Shown here: positions 18,384 through 27,433 of the stretch, piece by piece
Position numbering within the stretch: the stretch's first letter is position 1
Layout: each line of letters begins with the position of its first letter
DNA from: an uncultured Bacteroides sp.
Lineage (GTDB): Bacteria; Bacteroidota; Bacteroidia; Bacteroidales; Bacteroidaceae
NCBI GenBank assembly: GCA_947074195.1
Contig: CAMTOS010000020.1
Location: 1-39,700, forward strand
Length of the DNA: 39,700 nucleotides
Direction: 5' to 3'
Notes under the pieces: model-generated
Told to the model about the DNA's origin: nothing
The model's input: only the letters and a program-made list of their open reading frames with translations
Database searches by the model: none
Made by a program: the position numbers and the translations under genes

Positions 18384-18808
18384 AATATATTTTAACAAAA
18401 AAATCCACTTAAGTTATTTTTTTGTCAATTGTCCCAATTTAGTTCTGTTTTAAATAAAACTATGTTTTGCAGCATATATAAGAGTCCTAAAAGATATATA
18501 TCTTCTTTGGTGATTGCGCTTCAGTTCGAAAAAAATGGATAAAATAAATCCTTCCAGATTCTTTATTTAAATACTTAGTAAGATGATTTAAACATAGATA
18601 TGAACTTGCTTAACCTGTGATATATTTGCATTGTGAATGAAAAATAATTACTTTATATATATGTTGAAAGTTATATAATTTATCGAAAATAAGTTTGGAT
18701 TTGTAAGTATTTAGTTCGTTGAATAACAAATATATTTTTTATCAGGAAAGACTTAATTTCTGATTTCTTAGTGTTTGTTATTACTTTATTCTGGTTGGGA
18801 AGTGCTTT

Positions 18809-20035
18809 TTACAGCAATCTGCGTATAAGATACTTTACAGGATACCATACAGCCACAAAACCCACGATAACAACAGTTGCAAATACAAGCAGTACATCCT
18901 GCCAGTGTACAGAAACCGGATAAGCATCGACGATAAAACTATTTCCGCCTCCGCCAAGTGTGATTATTCCGAACTGCTGCTGAATGAAACAAAGAATTAA
19001 TCCCAGGAATATTCCGGCAATAGCTCCCGAAAGAGAAATCATGCGACCCTCAAACAAAAAGATACGCTCTATTAAACGGTTATCAGCTCCGAGATTGCGC
19101 AGTGTTTTAACATCATCCCGTTTATCGAGAATCAGCATCGAAAGTGAACCTATTACATTGAAGCAGGCGATAAGAAGTATAAAGGTCAGGAAGAAATAGG
19201 AGATGAGCTTCTCAATTTCCATAATACGGAATACATCGGCTTGCTGTTCATATCGGTTTTGTACCAGATAATCGCTACCGATCAGAGAAGATATCTGTTG
19301 TTTCACGCTTTCAGGATTTACGCCAGGCTTTAGCTTGATTTCGAGTGCAGAAACTTCGGTCGTATAGTTCAGCATGCGACGAACAAAGTCGATTGAGGTC
19401 AGAATATAATTACTATCGTACTTTTGCTGTTTTACTCCGAAAACCACACCGGGTGAGAAAAGATAGCCGGTTTGAAACGAGGCTGCCGGATTGGCCACGT
19501 TAACACGCCCCTCGCGTTTAGGCATATAAATGCGCAGCGGGTCTACAAACTGGATGCCTGTGCCGAGTGTGTAGAGCATTTCTATACCCATCACGGCATA
19601 ATCAACTTCATGATCTTTCACCATAAAAGCGCCGGAGCCATAAAGAATGCTGTCAATAGAAGTTGTTTGCTCGAAACTCTGATCAACTCCTTTGAGAGTG
19701 ACCATGGCCTGTCGGTCTTTATATTGTACCATGGCATTCTCTTCGAGCGTTTCGGTTAGCATTTCGATTTCCGGAAGTGAATAGAGGGCCATGATTCTTT
19801 CATCGCGGCCATCAAATACTTTTCCTTCGCGTACGGTAATCTTTAGCTCGGGGTCAAAGGCAGTGAAAAGTCCCGAGACCATATCCCGGAAGCCATTAAA
19901 CACAGAAAGCGTGCATATCAGTGCAAGTGTGGCAAGTGTTACCCCACAAACCGATATGCCCGAGATAATGTTGATGGCATTGTGCTTCTTTTTGGAGAAA
20001 AGGTAGCGCCGGGCTATGAAAAACGATAAGTTCAC
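18809..20035 (-). CDS. FtsX/LolC-like ABC transporter permease
   Basis: A 408-residue inner-membrane protein with the MacB/LolC-E architecture: one helix near residues 20-45, a large periplasmic domain (about 50-265), then three helices (about 270-295, 320-350 and 375-400) forming the FtsX domain. The N-terminal FIARRYLFSKKKHNAINIIS is typical of the LolC/LolE lipoprotein-release permeases. It probably helps move lipoproteins from the inner membrane together with an ATPase encoded elsewhere; no ATPase gene is adjacent. The start codon overlaps the end of rbfA by 4 bp, so translation is likely coupled. Confidence 0.87.
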   Translation of the reverse strand: MNLSFFIARRYLFSKKKHNAINIISGISVCGVTLATLALICTLSVFNGFRDMVSGLFTAFDPELKITVREGKVFDGRDERIMALYSLPEIEMLTETLEENAMVQYKDRQAMVTLKGVDQSFEQTTSIDSILYGSGAFMVKDHEVDYAVMGIEMLYTLGTGIQFVDPLRIYMPKREGRVNVANPAASFQTGYLFSPGVVFGVKQQKYDSNYILTSIDFVRRMLNYTTEVSALEIKLKPGVNPESVKQQISSLIGSDYLVQNRYEQQADVFRIMEIEKLISYFFLTFILLIACFNVIGSLSMLILDKRDDVKTLRNLGADNRLIERIFLFEGRMISLSGAIAGIFLGLILCFIQQQFGIITLGGGGNSFIVDAYPVSVHWQDVLLVFATVVIVGFVAVWYPVKYLIRRLL

Positions 20036-20364
20036 TTCAGCAATCCGTCAATCTTTTCGATATAATCGAGTGAATCGTCTACAAAGAATTTCAGATCGGG
20101 AATAATGCGAAGCTGTTTGCCTACGCGTGTGCCCAGATCGTAACGAATGGCTTTCTTGTTGTCGTTGATGTTTTTAATAATCTCTTCGCCTTTATCTGAA
20201 GGGAATATGCTGAGATAAACGCGGGCGATACTCATATCGGGGCTGATACGAACAGCACTTACCGAAATAAGTACTCCATGCATCCCTTTGGTCTGCAGCA
20301 AAAAGATTTCGCTCAGCTCTTTTTGGATGAGACGCGATATTTTTTGTTGGCGGGTTGTTTCCAT
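20032..20364 (-). CDS. rbfA: Ribosome-binding factor A
   Basis: A 110-residue KH-fold protein that assists 16S rRNA maturation in the 30S subunit. Recognisable are the N-terminal helix RQQKISRLIQKELSEIF, the VRISPDMSIARVYLSIF strand region, and the C-terminal IPDLKFFVDDSLDYIEKID, which matches the RbfA ending pattern. I start at the ATG at 20364, after AAAGAAG. An in-frame ATG at 20394 overlaps the likely -7 box. It overlaps the permease gene by 4 bp, a pairing I recall in other Bacteroidales. Confidence 0.93.
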   Translation of the reverse strand: METTRQQKISRLIQKELSEIFLLQTKGMHGVLISVSAVRISPDMSIARVYLSIFPSDKGEEIIKNINDNKKAIRYDLGTRVGKQLRIIPDLKFFVDDSLDYIEKIDGLLK

Positions 20365-20393
20365 GCTTCTTTTTATTATGTATATATATAACA

Positions 20394-20401
20394 CAAAATT
20401 A
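20394..20401 (-). promoter_or_regulatory. -7 box for rbfA-permease
   Basis: TAATTTTG on the minus strand fits TAnnTTTG and lies 29 bp before the rbfA ATG. A TTG lies further up at 20428-20426, 24 bp away, which is longer than usual. Confidence 0.45.
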
Positions 20402-20582
20402 CTGAAATATATGGTTGAGCAGGTACAAACTACTTAAATTTTAGCATAAAAAAGGATATTGAACAGCCTTGGTGAGTGGCGGAAAATACAAGATTAGCTC
20501 CGCTTTTGACAACAACAGAATAAATAACGCTAAATATTATTTGTTTTAATTATTGAAGTTATACAGAATAACTCTTAATATG

Positions 20583-20590
20583 TATCTTTG
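20583..20590 (+). promoter_or_regulatory. -7 box for the sensor kinase pair
   Basis: TATCTTTG fits TAnnTTTG and ends 14 bp before the ATG at 20605. No TTG stands at the usual distance. The predicted start leaves a very short leader for the ATG at 20605, or about 20 nt for the in-frame ATG at 20617. Confidence 0.45.
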
Positions 20591-20604
20591 TAAGGCAACT
20601 ACAG

Positions 20605-21693
20605 ATGTCACGACAAATGCTAAAATATTTTTTTATTCTTGTATTTCTTACTTCTTCCATTTGCTGCTTTTCCAATGATACACGGGCTATTAATGACGTG
20701 TGGAACAAAGTGAATGTGGCCGAAGAGAAAAATGACTTAAAAGAGGCGACCATCTATTATAAACAGTTGAACTCTTTATACGACTCACTTTACAATGAGA
20801 TTAACTCTACACAAGTGGTTGATCTGCGACGCACCTATTTTATCGGTGATCTTGAACTTGAACGACAACAGCAACAAGCTGATGTTTTGCGGTATATCTA
20901 TCTGTTTTTACTCCTGACCATTCTCTTTTCAGTTATCGGTTATCTCTCTTTGCGCTGGCAAAAGGTGAGATTGCTCCATACACGCATGGAACTTGAGGAG
21001 GCAAAGCGTAAGGCCGAACAATCTATCTATAATAAGAGTGTGTATCTTTCAAACATGAGTCATGAGATTCGTACCCCTCTTAATGCGCTTACCGGATTTT
21101 CTGCTATTCTCTCTGAACCCACTGTCGACTCTGAAATGCGTAATCAGTGCAACAACATTATTCAGTTTAATGCCGGATTGCTGCTGAATCTGATAAATGA
21201 CGTTGTGGATATATCATGTATGGATACAGAACGTATGTCATTTCAGATGAAATCATGTGATGTGGTTGCACTTTGCCGCAATGTGATCAAAACACTTGAT
21301 GGTATTAAGCATACACAAGCTGAAATTACTTTTGTCACGTCTTTCGAAAGTCTTGTTATCGAAACCGATGAAATGCGTTTACAGCAAATGCTGATTAATC
21401 TGCTGGTAAATGCCACGAAATTTACACCCGAAGGTGTTATAACACTGGAACTTAACAGGAGTGATTCGGGCACGGTATTATTCACAGTAACCGATACCGG
21501 ATGTGGTATTCCTGCAGAACTTCAGAAAAAAGTCTTCGACCGTTTCGAAACTGCAACTCACCATAACGGAAGTGCGGGTATCGGACTCTCTTTATGCAAG
21601 ATTATCATTAATCGTCTGCATGGCGATATATGGATTGACTCATCTTATACGAATGGAACACGTTTTATCTTTACTCATCCCGTTTGTCAATGA
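20605..21693 (+). CDS. Membrane sensor histidine kinase
   Basis: A 362-residue kinase with a signal peptide (1-23), a short periplasmic or TPR-remnant sensor (about 24-95), one membrane helix (about 97-117), a coiled linker, and intact kinase domains. The HisKA domain has NMSHEIRTPLN with the phosphoacceptor His153. The HATPase_c domain shows the N box (LINLLVNATKFTPEG), the G1 box DTGCGIP and the G2 box GSAGIGLSLCKII. No response regulator or receiver domain is in the window, so it is an orphan kinase here. The start may instead be the ATG at 20617. The stop overlaps the next gene's ATG (ATGA at 21690). Confidence 0.88.
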   Translation: MSRQMLKYFFILVFLTSSICCFSNDTRAINDVWNKVNVAEEKNDLKEATIYYKQLNSLYDSLYNEINSTQVVDLRRTYFIGDLELERQQQQADVLRYIYLFLLLTILFSVIGYLSLRWQKVRLLHTRMELEEAKRKAEQSIYNKSVYLSNMSHEIRTPLNALTGFSAILSEPTVDSEMRNQCNNIIQFNAGLLLNLINDVVDISCMDTERMSFQMKSCDVVALCRNVIKTLDGIKHTQAEITFVTSFESLVIETDEMRLQQMLINLLVNATKFTPEGVITLELNRSDSGTVLFTVTDTGCGIPAELQKKVFDRFETATHHNGSAGIGLSLCKIIINRLHGDIWIDSSYTNGTRFIFTHPVCQ

Positions 21694-23654
21694 TTAATTA
21701 CTTTACAAGAACCCCAATAACCGGACTTATATTGATGTTTTTCTTTTGTATCATTACAAAAGGGAATCTGTATGCACAGGACAACGCTCAGTGTGACAAT
21801 ATTCTGTTAAAGGCACAGGAATTACCCGGGGAAGATAAAAAGATCGATTTCCTGATTTCATCTTTTATTAAGAACATTGATATGCCATGGAGTCGCGACC
21901 TTTTGGATGTGGCTTTGCAGAAATCAGTTGCGTTAAATGATCAGGCAAGAGAGTTGAACGTACTGTTTCAATACAATCGCTTTTATATTCTGAACAACGA
22001 TATTTCGATGCAGCATTATTCTTTCGGGATGTTGCGCCGGAAAAGCTATGAATACGGAGATTATGTGCGATATTTCAATTCATGGTACCGTTTGCTGGAA
22101 AAATATATTGTTGAGGGTCAAATCGAATATGCTTCTTATGAAGCTAAGAAGATGGCCGATGAAAGTAAAATGCTGAATTATTCCAAAGGTGTGGCTTATG
22201 CCCGAATGATTGAGGCAAATGCACAAAGCATTCTGGATAATACTGACAAGAGTATTTCACTTTATCAGCAGGCACTGAAAACAAAATCTTTGTCGCTGCA
22301 GGAAAGAATGCTGATACACAGCAAAATGGTGACTCTTTACCTGAAGGAGGCCGATTATGAATCGGCTATTTTGCAAACTGCCATCGTTGAACGGGAACTT
22401 GAGCGCCTGGTCGAGAAAGATCCAGCTAACCGGATTAGATATAACAACCGTTTTCTGGTAAACGAACTGGGTTATTGTCGCATTTATTTGCAGCAAAAAG
22501 ATGCCGCGATGTGTCAGAAGCATATCGAACGGGCGGGTGAATACCTTTCTGATGGGAATTTCAGAACGCAGTCAATTATGTATTATACCTTTAGAGGTCA
22601 GTATCATGCGCTGAAAGGAGAGTACGAAGAAAGTGATGCAGCATTCGATAAAGCATTAAGTTTATCGGATAAAAGCGATTATGTTTTTCGTCTGCATATC
22701 GGTGATATGAAAGCATCTACATTAGAAAAGCGCGGATTGTATCCGGAGGCAATTCATTTGTATAAGCAGATGGCAGCTATACGTGATTCTGTTAACGATG
22801 ACCGTCTGATGCGTCGCGAAGAGGCCGTGCAAACCAATTATAAAATACAGAATGAACTGCTTGAGAATCAGCGAAACAAGACATATAAATACGTTATGCG
22901 CATTGTTCTTGCTGTGGCATTCCTGATGCTGCTGATTACACTTATTCTTCGTTCATGGAGGATTCATAAAAAGATGCAGACTACCGAACAGGAAATGCGT
23001 CTGGCTCTTGCTATTGTTCAGGAAGCCGATCAGTCAAAAGAACGTTTTCTGAAGAATATCACTTTCGAAACCCGCACACCGCTGAATACGGTTGTTGGCT
23101 TTGTAGATTTGCTGGCCAATGATTCTACATTGACGGCCACAGAAATAGAGGAGTATTCTGCATTAATCAATAAAGAGGCCAATCATCTGATGGAGCTGAT
23201 TAACCGAATTCTTGACGTATCTCGTATGGAAGCTGGAATGATGAGCTTTAATCTTAGGGAATGTGATATTGTGCAGTTGTGCAAAGAGGCTGTTGCAATT
23301 GCTGAAATGCGTAATAAAGGGAAAGTTGAAATAGTCTTGCATTCAGATTTATCATCTTATATGATGAATATGGATCATCAATGGTTTGTCCGTGTTCTGA
23401 CATCCTTACTAATTGTACATGATGTTACTGATGAATCTCATAAAGTGACGGTAACGATTACTAAGACCAAAACAGATGTAATACTGAAAGTTTCGGGTAG
23501 TCCGCTGCTGGCAAAAGATATAAGCAAGCAAACATTGCGTTTGCAGAACATGACAAACCGTTTGTTTGTATCGCAAACAAATGGAAGTTATGAAGTAATT
23601 AATGGAATGCGGGGTAAGGTTGTAGAAATAACCTATCCGGTTAAGGGTGACTAA
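21690..23654 (+). CDS. TPR-containing sensor kinase homologue lacking catalytic residues (pseudokinase)
   Basis: A 654-residue protein starting at the ATG at 21690, which overlaps the previous stop as ATGA. It has a signal peptide (about 1-29), a helical TPR-like periplasmic region (about 35-390), one membrane helix (about 402-420) and a HisKA-like segment, FLKNITFETRTPLNTVVGF. Here the His of the usual SHEIRTPLN is replaced by Phe (residue 459). The C-terminal 130 residues align in layout with HATPase_c but lack the N, G1 and G2 boxes. It therefore cannot phosphorylate or bind ATP normally. Being coupled to an active kinase, it probably acts as its sensory or regulatory partner; that is inference. 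Confidence 0.82.
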   Translation: MINYFTRTPITGLILMFFFCIITKGNLYAQDNAQCDNILLKAQELPGEDKKIDFLISSFIKNIDMPWSRDLLDVALQKSVALNDQARELNVLFQYNRFYILNNDISMQHYSFGMLRRKSYEYGDYVRYFNSWYRLLEKYIVEGQIEYASYEAKKMADESKMLNYSKGVAYARMIEANAQSILDNTDKSISLYQQALKTKSLSLQERMLIHSKMVTLYLKEADYESAILQTAIVERELERLVEKDPANRIRYNNRFLVNELGYCRIYLQQKDAAMCQKHIERAGEYLSDGNFRTQSIMYYTFRGQYHALKGEYEESDAAFDKALSLSDKSDYVFRLHIGDMKASTLEKRGLYPEAIHLYKQMAAIRDSVNDDRLMRREEAVQTNYKIQNELLENQRNKTYKYVMRIVLAVAFLMLLITLILRSWRIHKKMQTTEQEMRLALAIVQEADQSKERFLKNITFETRTPLNTVVGFVDLLANDSTLTATEIEEYSALINKEANHLMELINRILDVSRMEAGMMSFNLRECDIVQLCKEAVAIAEMRNKGKVEIVLHSDLSSYMMNMDHQWFVRVLTSLLIVHDVTDESHKVTVTITKTKTDVILKVSGSPLLAKDISKQTLRLQNMTNRLFVSQTNGSYEVINGMRGKVVEITYPVKGD

Positions 23655-24293
23655 TCAGAGTTTTCGGATCAAGGTTAAACCATCGCGCAGCGGAAGAATT
23701 ACCTTCTCGGAACGTGGATCCTTGGCCAGTAAATCATTAAAAGCCTGGATTCCTATGGTTTGATGATCATTGGGGTGGGGAGTTTCGAGTACATGTCCGT
23801 CCCAGAGGGTATTATCGGCAATAATAAAACCACCTTTAGATAACAGGGAAAGAGACATTTCGTAGTATTCTATATATTTGCGCTTATCGCCATCGATGAA
23901 TACCAGATCGAATGTGACACCAAGTTGTGGTGCCAGTTGTAATGCATCGCCAATATAGAACTTAATCTTATCGGCATAGGGTGAGTTTTCAAACCATGGA
24001 CGGGTAAAGTCTTCCTGCTCGTCGTTAATTTCAAATGTATGCAGCATTCCTCCCTCCTGTAAACCTTCGGCAAGACATAAGCCGGAATAACCGCTGTATG
24101 TACCGATTTCAAGGATTTGTTTAGGACGAATCATCTCTACAAACATTTTCAGTAATCTGCCTTGCAGATGTCCTGACGCCATTCGCGGGCGCAGAAGCTT
24201 AACATGCGTATCGCGATAGAGCGACTTTAAAAAGTCGCTCTCCTCGTCGATATGCTGTAATATATAACCTTCGATGGTTTTCTCTTCTTCCAT
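23655..24293 (-). CDS. O-methyltransferase (SAM-dependent, COMT-like family)
   Basis: A 212-residue class I methyltransferase of the methyltransf_3 family. SAM motif I reads LEIGTYSGYSGLCLAEGL (about 67-84). FDLVFIDGDKRKYIEYYE (about 129-146) holds the metal-binding Asp, and GGFIIADNTLWDGHV follows with further metal ligands (about 152-166). Family members methylate catechol-like hydroxyls; the B. subtilis relative TrmR methylates 5-hydroxyuridine in tRNA, a plausible role here. The start codon shares one base with the pyk stop (TAATG), so it is likely translated with pyk. Its stop directly abuts the stop of the facing sensor gene. Confidence 0.88.
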   Translation of the reverse strand: MEEEKTIEGYILQHIDEESDFLKSLYRDTHVKLLRPRMASGHLQGRLLKMFVEMIRPKQILEIGTYSGYSGLCLAEGLQEGGMLHTFEINDEQEDFTRPWFENSPYADKIKFYIGDALQLAPQLGVTFDLVFIDGDKRKYIEYYEMSLSLLSKGGFIIADNTLWDGHVLETPHPNDHQTIGIQAFNDLLAKDPRSEKVILPLRDGLTLIRKL

Positions 24294-25750
24294 TATAAAT
24301 AACGGTTGCTGTTAGGCAATACACAATCTTCTGCATGTTTCAATGCATCTTCTACTACATTGATTTCAAGGAATGAAGTCTGTGTACCTGCTTTACCACT
24401 ACTTAAATAACCTACCATGTCAGCAGGGTGTAAGCGGTCTTCTTTCAACAGGCGGCGAAGTGCAGCGAAGTAATATTCCTGACCATTAGAAAGTTCAGGC
24501 ATATAGATTGATTCCACACCATAAGAAAGTGCAAGATGACGCATTGTCTTTTCTTTGTAGCAAATAGCCAATACAGGGAATTTACCACGGAATGCAGCAA
24601 GATTACGTGCAGTACGACCGCTGTAGCTATCTGTAATGATGGCACGAATCTTAAGTTTATTAGTTGCTTTAACTGCCTGTTTAGCAAGGAATGCAGTAAC
24701 ATCGTTGCTGTCTTCATCCAATGGAATACGGATATCGTTTTCGCTCAGTTTATCTTTTTCAGCCTGTGATGCGATAGTAGCCATTGTCTTCACTGCTTCA
24801 ACAGGATATTTACCGTAAGCTGTTTCACCACTTAACATCAATGCGTCTGTACGATAGTAAATTGCATTAGCGATATCGGTCACCTCTGCACGTGTTGGAC
24901 GAGGATTGTTAATCATGGTATGAAGCATCTGAGTAGCTACGATAACCGGTTTTTTAGCAAGGATACATTTGCGGATAAGCAAACGTTGGATGCCCGGAAT
25001 GCGTTCCTGTGGAACTTCGATACCAAGGTCACCACGAGCAACCATTACGCCATCGGCAACTTCAAGGATTTCGTCAATATTGTCAACACCTTCCTGGTTT
25101 TCGATTTTAGCGATAATGCGGATGTCGCTGTTGTGCGCATCAAGAATTTCGCGGATATCTAATACATCCTGACGGTTGCGAACAAATGAGTGAGCGATGA
25201 AATCGATATCTTTTTCGATAGCATACAGGATATTGTTACGGTCCTTTTCAGTAAGAGAAGGCAAGTTAATGCGAACCCCAGGTACGTTTACACTTTTACG
25301 GCTACCAAGTGATGCTTCATTTTGCACTTCACACAGAAGATAGTCATCTGTTTTCTCGATCACACGAAGTTCAAGATCTCCGTCGTCGATAAGAATCGTT
25401 CCGCCTACATTCAGATCGTGTACGAAGTTTGGGTAAGAAACTGCGATACATTCGCGTGTTGTATCCAGTTCAGGATTGCCAACAACCTTTACGCGGTCAC
25501 CGATTTGGAAAGGAATAGGTTCTTCGAGAGAAGTTGTACGTACTTCAGGGCCTTTTGTATCCATAAGGATAGCGATACGGTTAGATACAGAACGCACATT
25601 GGCGATAAGTACCTCAAACCCTTCACGGCTGGCGTGGGCTGTGTTCATGCGAACAACATTCATACCTGCATCAAACAACTGCTTAATAAAATCAACGTCG
25701 CAGCGTCTGTCCGATATAGAGGCTACGATTTTAGTTTGTTTCAACAACAT
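24293..25750 (-). CDS. pyk: Pyruvate kinase
   Basis: A 485-residue glycolytic enzyme converting phosphoenolpyruvate and ADP to pyruvate and ATP in the cytosol. The N-terminal VRMNTAHASREGF, the DTKGPEVRT substrate loop, the catalytic region IIAKIENQEGV with the active-site Lys, GVMVARGDLGIEVPQE and MLSGETAYGKYPVEAV (the signature for the Mg and substrate site) are all present in the expected order. The C-terminal allosteric domain is complete. It lies 102 bp after aroQ and overlaps the O-methyltransferase gene by one base, forming a likely aroQ-pyk-methyltransferase unit. Confidence 0.97.
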   Translation of the reverse strand: MLLKQTKIVASISDRRCDVDFIKQLFDAGMNVVRMNTAHASREGFEVLIANVRSVSNRIAILMDTKGPEVRTTSLEEPIPFQIGDRVKVVGNPELDTTRECIAVSYPNFVHDLNVGGTILIDDGDLELRVIEKTDDYLLCEVQNEASLGSRKSVNVPGVRINLPSLTEKDRNNILYAIEKDIDFIAHSFVRNRQDVLDIREILDAHNSDIRIIAKIENQEGVDNIDEILEVADGVMVARGDLGIEVPQERIPGIQRLLIRKCILAKKPVIVATQMLHTMINNPRPTRAEVTDIANAIYYRTDALMLSGETAYGKYPVEAVKTMATIASQAEKDKLSENDIRIPLDEDSNDVTAFLAKQAVKATNKLKIRAIITDSYSGRTARNLAAFRGKFPVLAICYKEKTMRHLALSYGVESIYMPELSNGQEYYFAALRRLLKEDRLHPADMVGYLSSGKAGTQTSFLEINVVEDALKHAEDCVLPNSNRYL

Positions 25751-25852
25751 ATACCTTATTTAAATTATAGAATTATAGTCTGATTAATACTGGAAAGTAA
25801 TAAGAGTGATTTGCTAAAACAGAATCTCTCATGATTACTGATAATTTTTTGT

Positions 25853-26266
25853 TTAGACAAGTGCTTCAATCGCAAGTCTGTAAGAGTTGAGGCCAAAGCC
25901 ACAGATCACACCTTTACATGCGCAGGCAATCATCGATTTGTGACGAAAAGCCTCACGTGCATGAACATTTGATATATGCACTTCGATTACCGGTGCCGTA
26001 ACAGCACGAATAGCGTCCTGAATAGCTATTGAAGTATGGGTGTAAGCTCCTGCGTTAAGAACGATACCATCTGCTTCAAATCCTGATTGCTGAATACAAT
26101 CAATCAATTCACCTTCTATGTTAGATTGAAAATAATCAATCTCAATATCTTTATACATGTTGCGTAGCTGAATCAGGTACTCATCAAAAGAAACAGCACC
26201 ATAGATAGAAGGTTCACGTTTGCCCAGCAGATTGATGTTTGGGCCATTAATTATTTGTATCCGCAT
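25853..26266 (-). CDS. aroQ: 3-dehydroquinate dehydratase, type II
   Basis: A 137-residue enzyme of the shikimate pathway that removes water from 3-dehydroquinate to give 3-dehydroshikimate. Key features are INGPNINLLGKREPSIYG with Arg17 and the catalytic Tyr22, the NAGAYTHTSIAIQDAI loop, and EVHISNVHARE with the catalytic His. The length is typical of the dodecameric type II enzyme. It is divergent from xerD, with a 77-bp intergenic region in which the two promoters overlap. Confidence 0.96.
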   Translation of the reverse strand: MRIQIINGPNINLLGKREPSIYGAVSFDEYLIQLRNMYKDIEIDYFQSNIEGELIDCIQQSGFEADGIVLNAGAYTHTSIAIQDAIRAVTAPVIEVHISNVHAREAFRHKSMIACACKGVICGFGLNSYRLAIEALV

Positions 26267-26289
26267 ATCAAACTCTTATATTAATTCGA

Positions 26290-26297
26290 TACCTTTG
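26290..26297 (+). promoter_or_regulatory. -7 box for xerD
   Basis: TACCTTTG on the plus strand fits TAnnTTTG, 46 bp before the xerD ATG. It points toward the aroQ -7 box, so the two transcripts would overlap at their 5' ends. Confidence 0.5.
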
Positions 26298-26325
26298 CTT
26301 CACCAAAAGCAATGTTTTCAAAGCG

Positions 26326-26333
26326 CAAAGGTA
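26326..26333 (-). promoter_or_regulatory. -7 box for aroQ
   Basis: TACCTTTG on the minus strand, identical to the xerD box in the opposite direction, about 60 bp before the aroQ ATG. Neither box has a clear TTG -33 element. Confidence 0.5.
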
Positions 26334-26343
26334 GAAAAAAGAA

Positions 26344-27300
26344 ATGAAACAGACAGAAAAATCCTCAGATAAGGCTCGGCAGGAACGCATAATAAAGCGT
26401 TATAAGCAATATTTAAGATTAGAAAAGTCTTTATCGGCCAATACTTTAGATGCTTATATGCGCGATCTCGATAAATTGGTATGCCACCTGACGACCGAAA
26501 ATAAGTTTTTGACCGATGCAAAACCGGCTGATATCGAAATGTTTTTGGCTGCTTTGCACGATATTGGTATACATCCTCGATCACAGGCGAGAATTCTCTC
26601 CGGCCTGAAGTCTTTTTATCACTATCTTCTCCTTGAAGATATCGTTGAAGTTGATCCATGCCAGTTAATTGAAGGACCGAAGATAGGCTTCAAACTCCCC
26701 GAAGTGCTCACTTTAGAAGAAGTTGATGCTATTATATCGGCTATCGATTTGAGCAAGAATGAAGGTCAGCGAAATCGTGCTATTCTTGAGACTCTCTATA
26801 GTTGCGGGCTTCGTGTTTCTGAACTTACTAATCTGAAAATATCTGACTTATATTTTAATGAAGGTTTTATAAAAATAACCGGTAAAGGCGATAAACAGCG
26901 ATTAGTGCCTATCTCTCCAAGGGCTATAAATGAGATAAAATTATACTTTAATTGTAGAAATGCAGGGAAAATTAAGGCCGGTTATGAAGATTTTGTATTT
27001 CTGGCCCGCTGGGGAAACAACATTTCAAGGATTATGGTGTTTCATATGATTAAAGAGTTAGCTGAAGTTGCCGGAGTTGTCAAAAACATCAGTCCACATA
27101 CTTTTCGTCACTCTTTTGCGACTCATTTACTTGAGGGAGGCGCCAATTTGCGGGCAATTCAATGCATGCTTGGGCACGAATCGATAACAACAACCGAGAT
27201 TTATACGCATATAGACAGAAATATGCTTCGGTCTGAAATTATTGAGCATCATCCCAGAAATATTAAATTTTATGCAAGGATTCGCAAAGAAATTATTTAA
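26344..27300 (+). CDS. xerD: Tyrosine recombinase XerD
   Basis: A 318-residue site-specific recombinase that would resolve chromosome dimers at dif with XerC. The N-terminal SAM-like core-binding domain (about 18-110) has YLRLEKSLSANTLDAYMRDL. The catalytic domain (about 125-305) has the full residue set: Arg in SCGLRVSEL, Lys in TGKGDKQR, HTFRH, LGHESITTTEIYTH and the nucleophilic Tyr. Lengths and spacing are those of housekeeping XerD rather than of an integron or transposon integrase, and no mobile element flanks it. Confidence 0.9.
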   Translation: MKQTEKSSDKARQERIIKRYKQYLRLEKSLSANTLDAYMRDLDKLVCHLTTENKFLTDAKPADIEMFLAALHDIGIHPRSQARILSGLKSFYHYLLLEDIVEVDPCQLIEGPKIGFKLPEVLTLEEVDAIISAIDLSKNEGQRNRAILETLYSCGLRVSELTNLKISDLYFNEGFIKITGKGDKQRLVPISPRAINEIKLYFNCRNAGKIKAGYEDFVFLARWGNNISRIMVFHMIKELAEVAGVVKNISPHTFRHSFATHLLEGGANLRAIQCMLGHESITTTEIYTHIDRNMLRSEIIEHHPRNIKFYARIRKEII

Positions 27301-27349
27301 ATAATGATAAATAGATAGTGATATAGTAAAAATATATAGATAGAATTGA

Positions 27350-27357
27350 TATATTTG
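27350..27357 (+). promoter_or_regulatory. -7 box for the TPR lipoprotein gene
   Basis: TATATTTG fits TAnnTTTG and gives a leader of about 70 nt that is almost entirely A and T, a pattern seen ahead of strongly expressed Bacteroides genes. No TTG stands at the usual -33 distance. Confidence 0.5.
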
Positions 27358-27433
27358 TCTTCTTAAATATTTATTGATTAAATATTGCATTTATAAACAA
27401 TTAATATTATAAACTTTTAATTTTTATATCCAA

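Larger units (their letters stand above)
17710..18808. other. 1.1-kb AT-rich region without protein-coding genes
   Basis: No open frame here has a convincing start, family likeness or codon pattern. The region contains the candidate small RNA at 18111-18348. It also has a lone plus-strand TATATTTG at 18621-18628 without a properly spaced -33 element. The rest is AT-rich with short A and T runs. Confidence 0.6.

Noticed and set aside
18144..18398. 84-codon frame on the minus strand as a protein gene
   Set aside because: Its start lies upstream of the predicted transcript start, it has no family likeness, and the region better fits a structured RNA. A shorter 48-codon version within cannot be fully excluded.
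26344..27300. XerD as the integrase of a mobile element
   Set aside because: Length and motifs fit the housekeeping enzyme; no attachment-site repeats, cargo genes or altered composition surround it.
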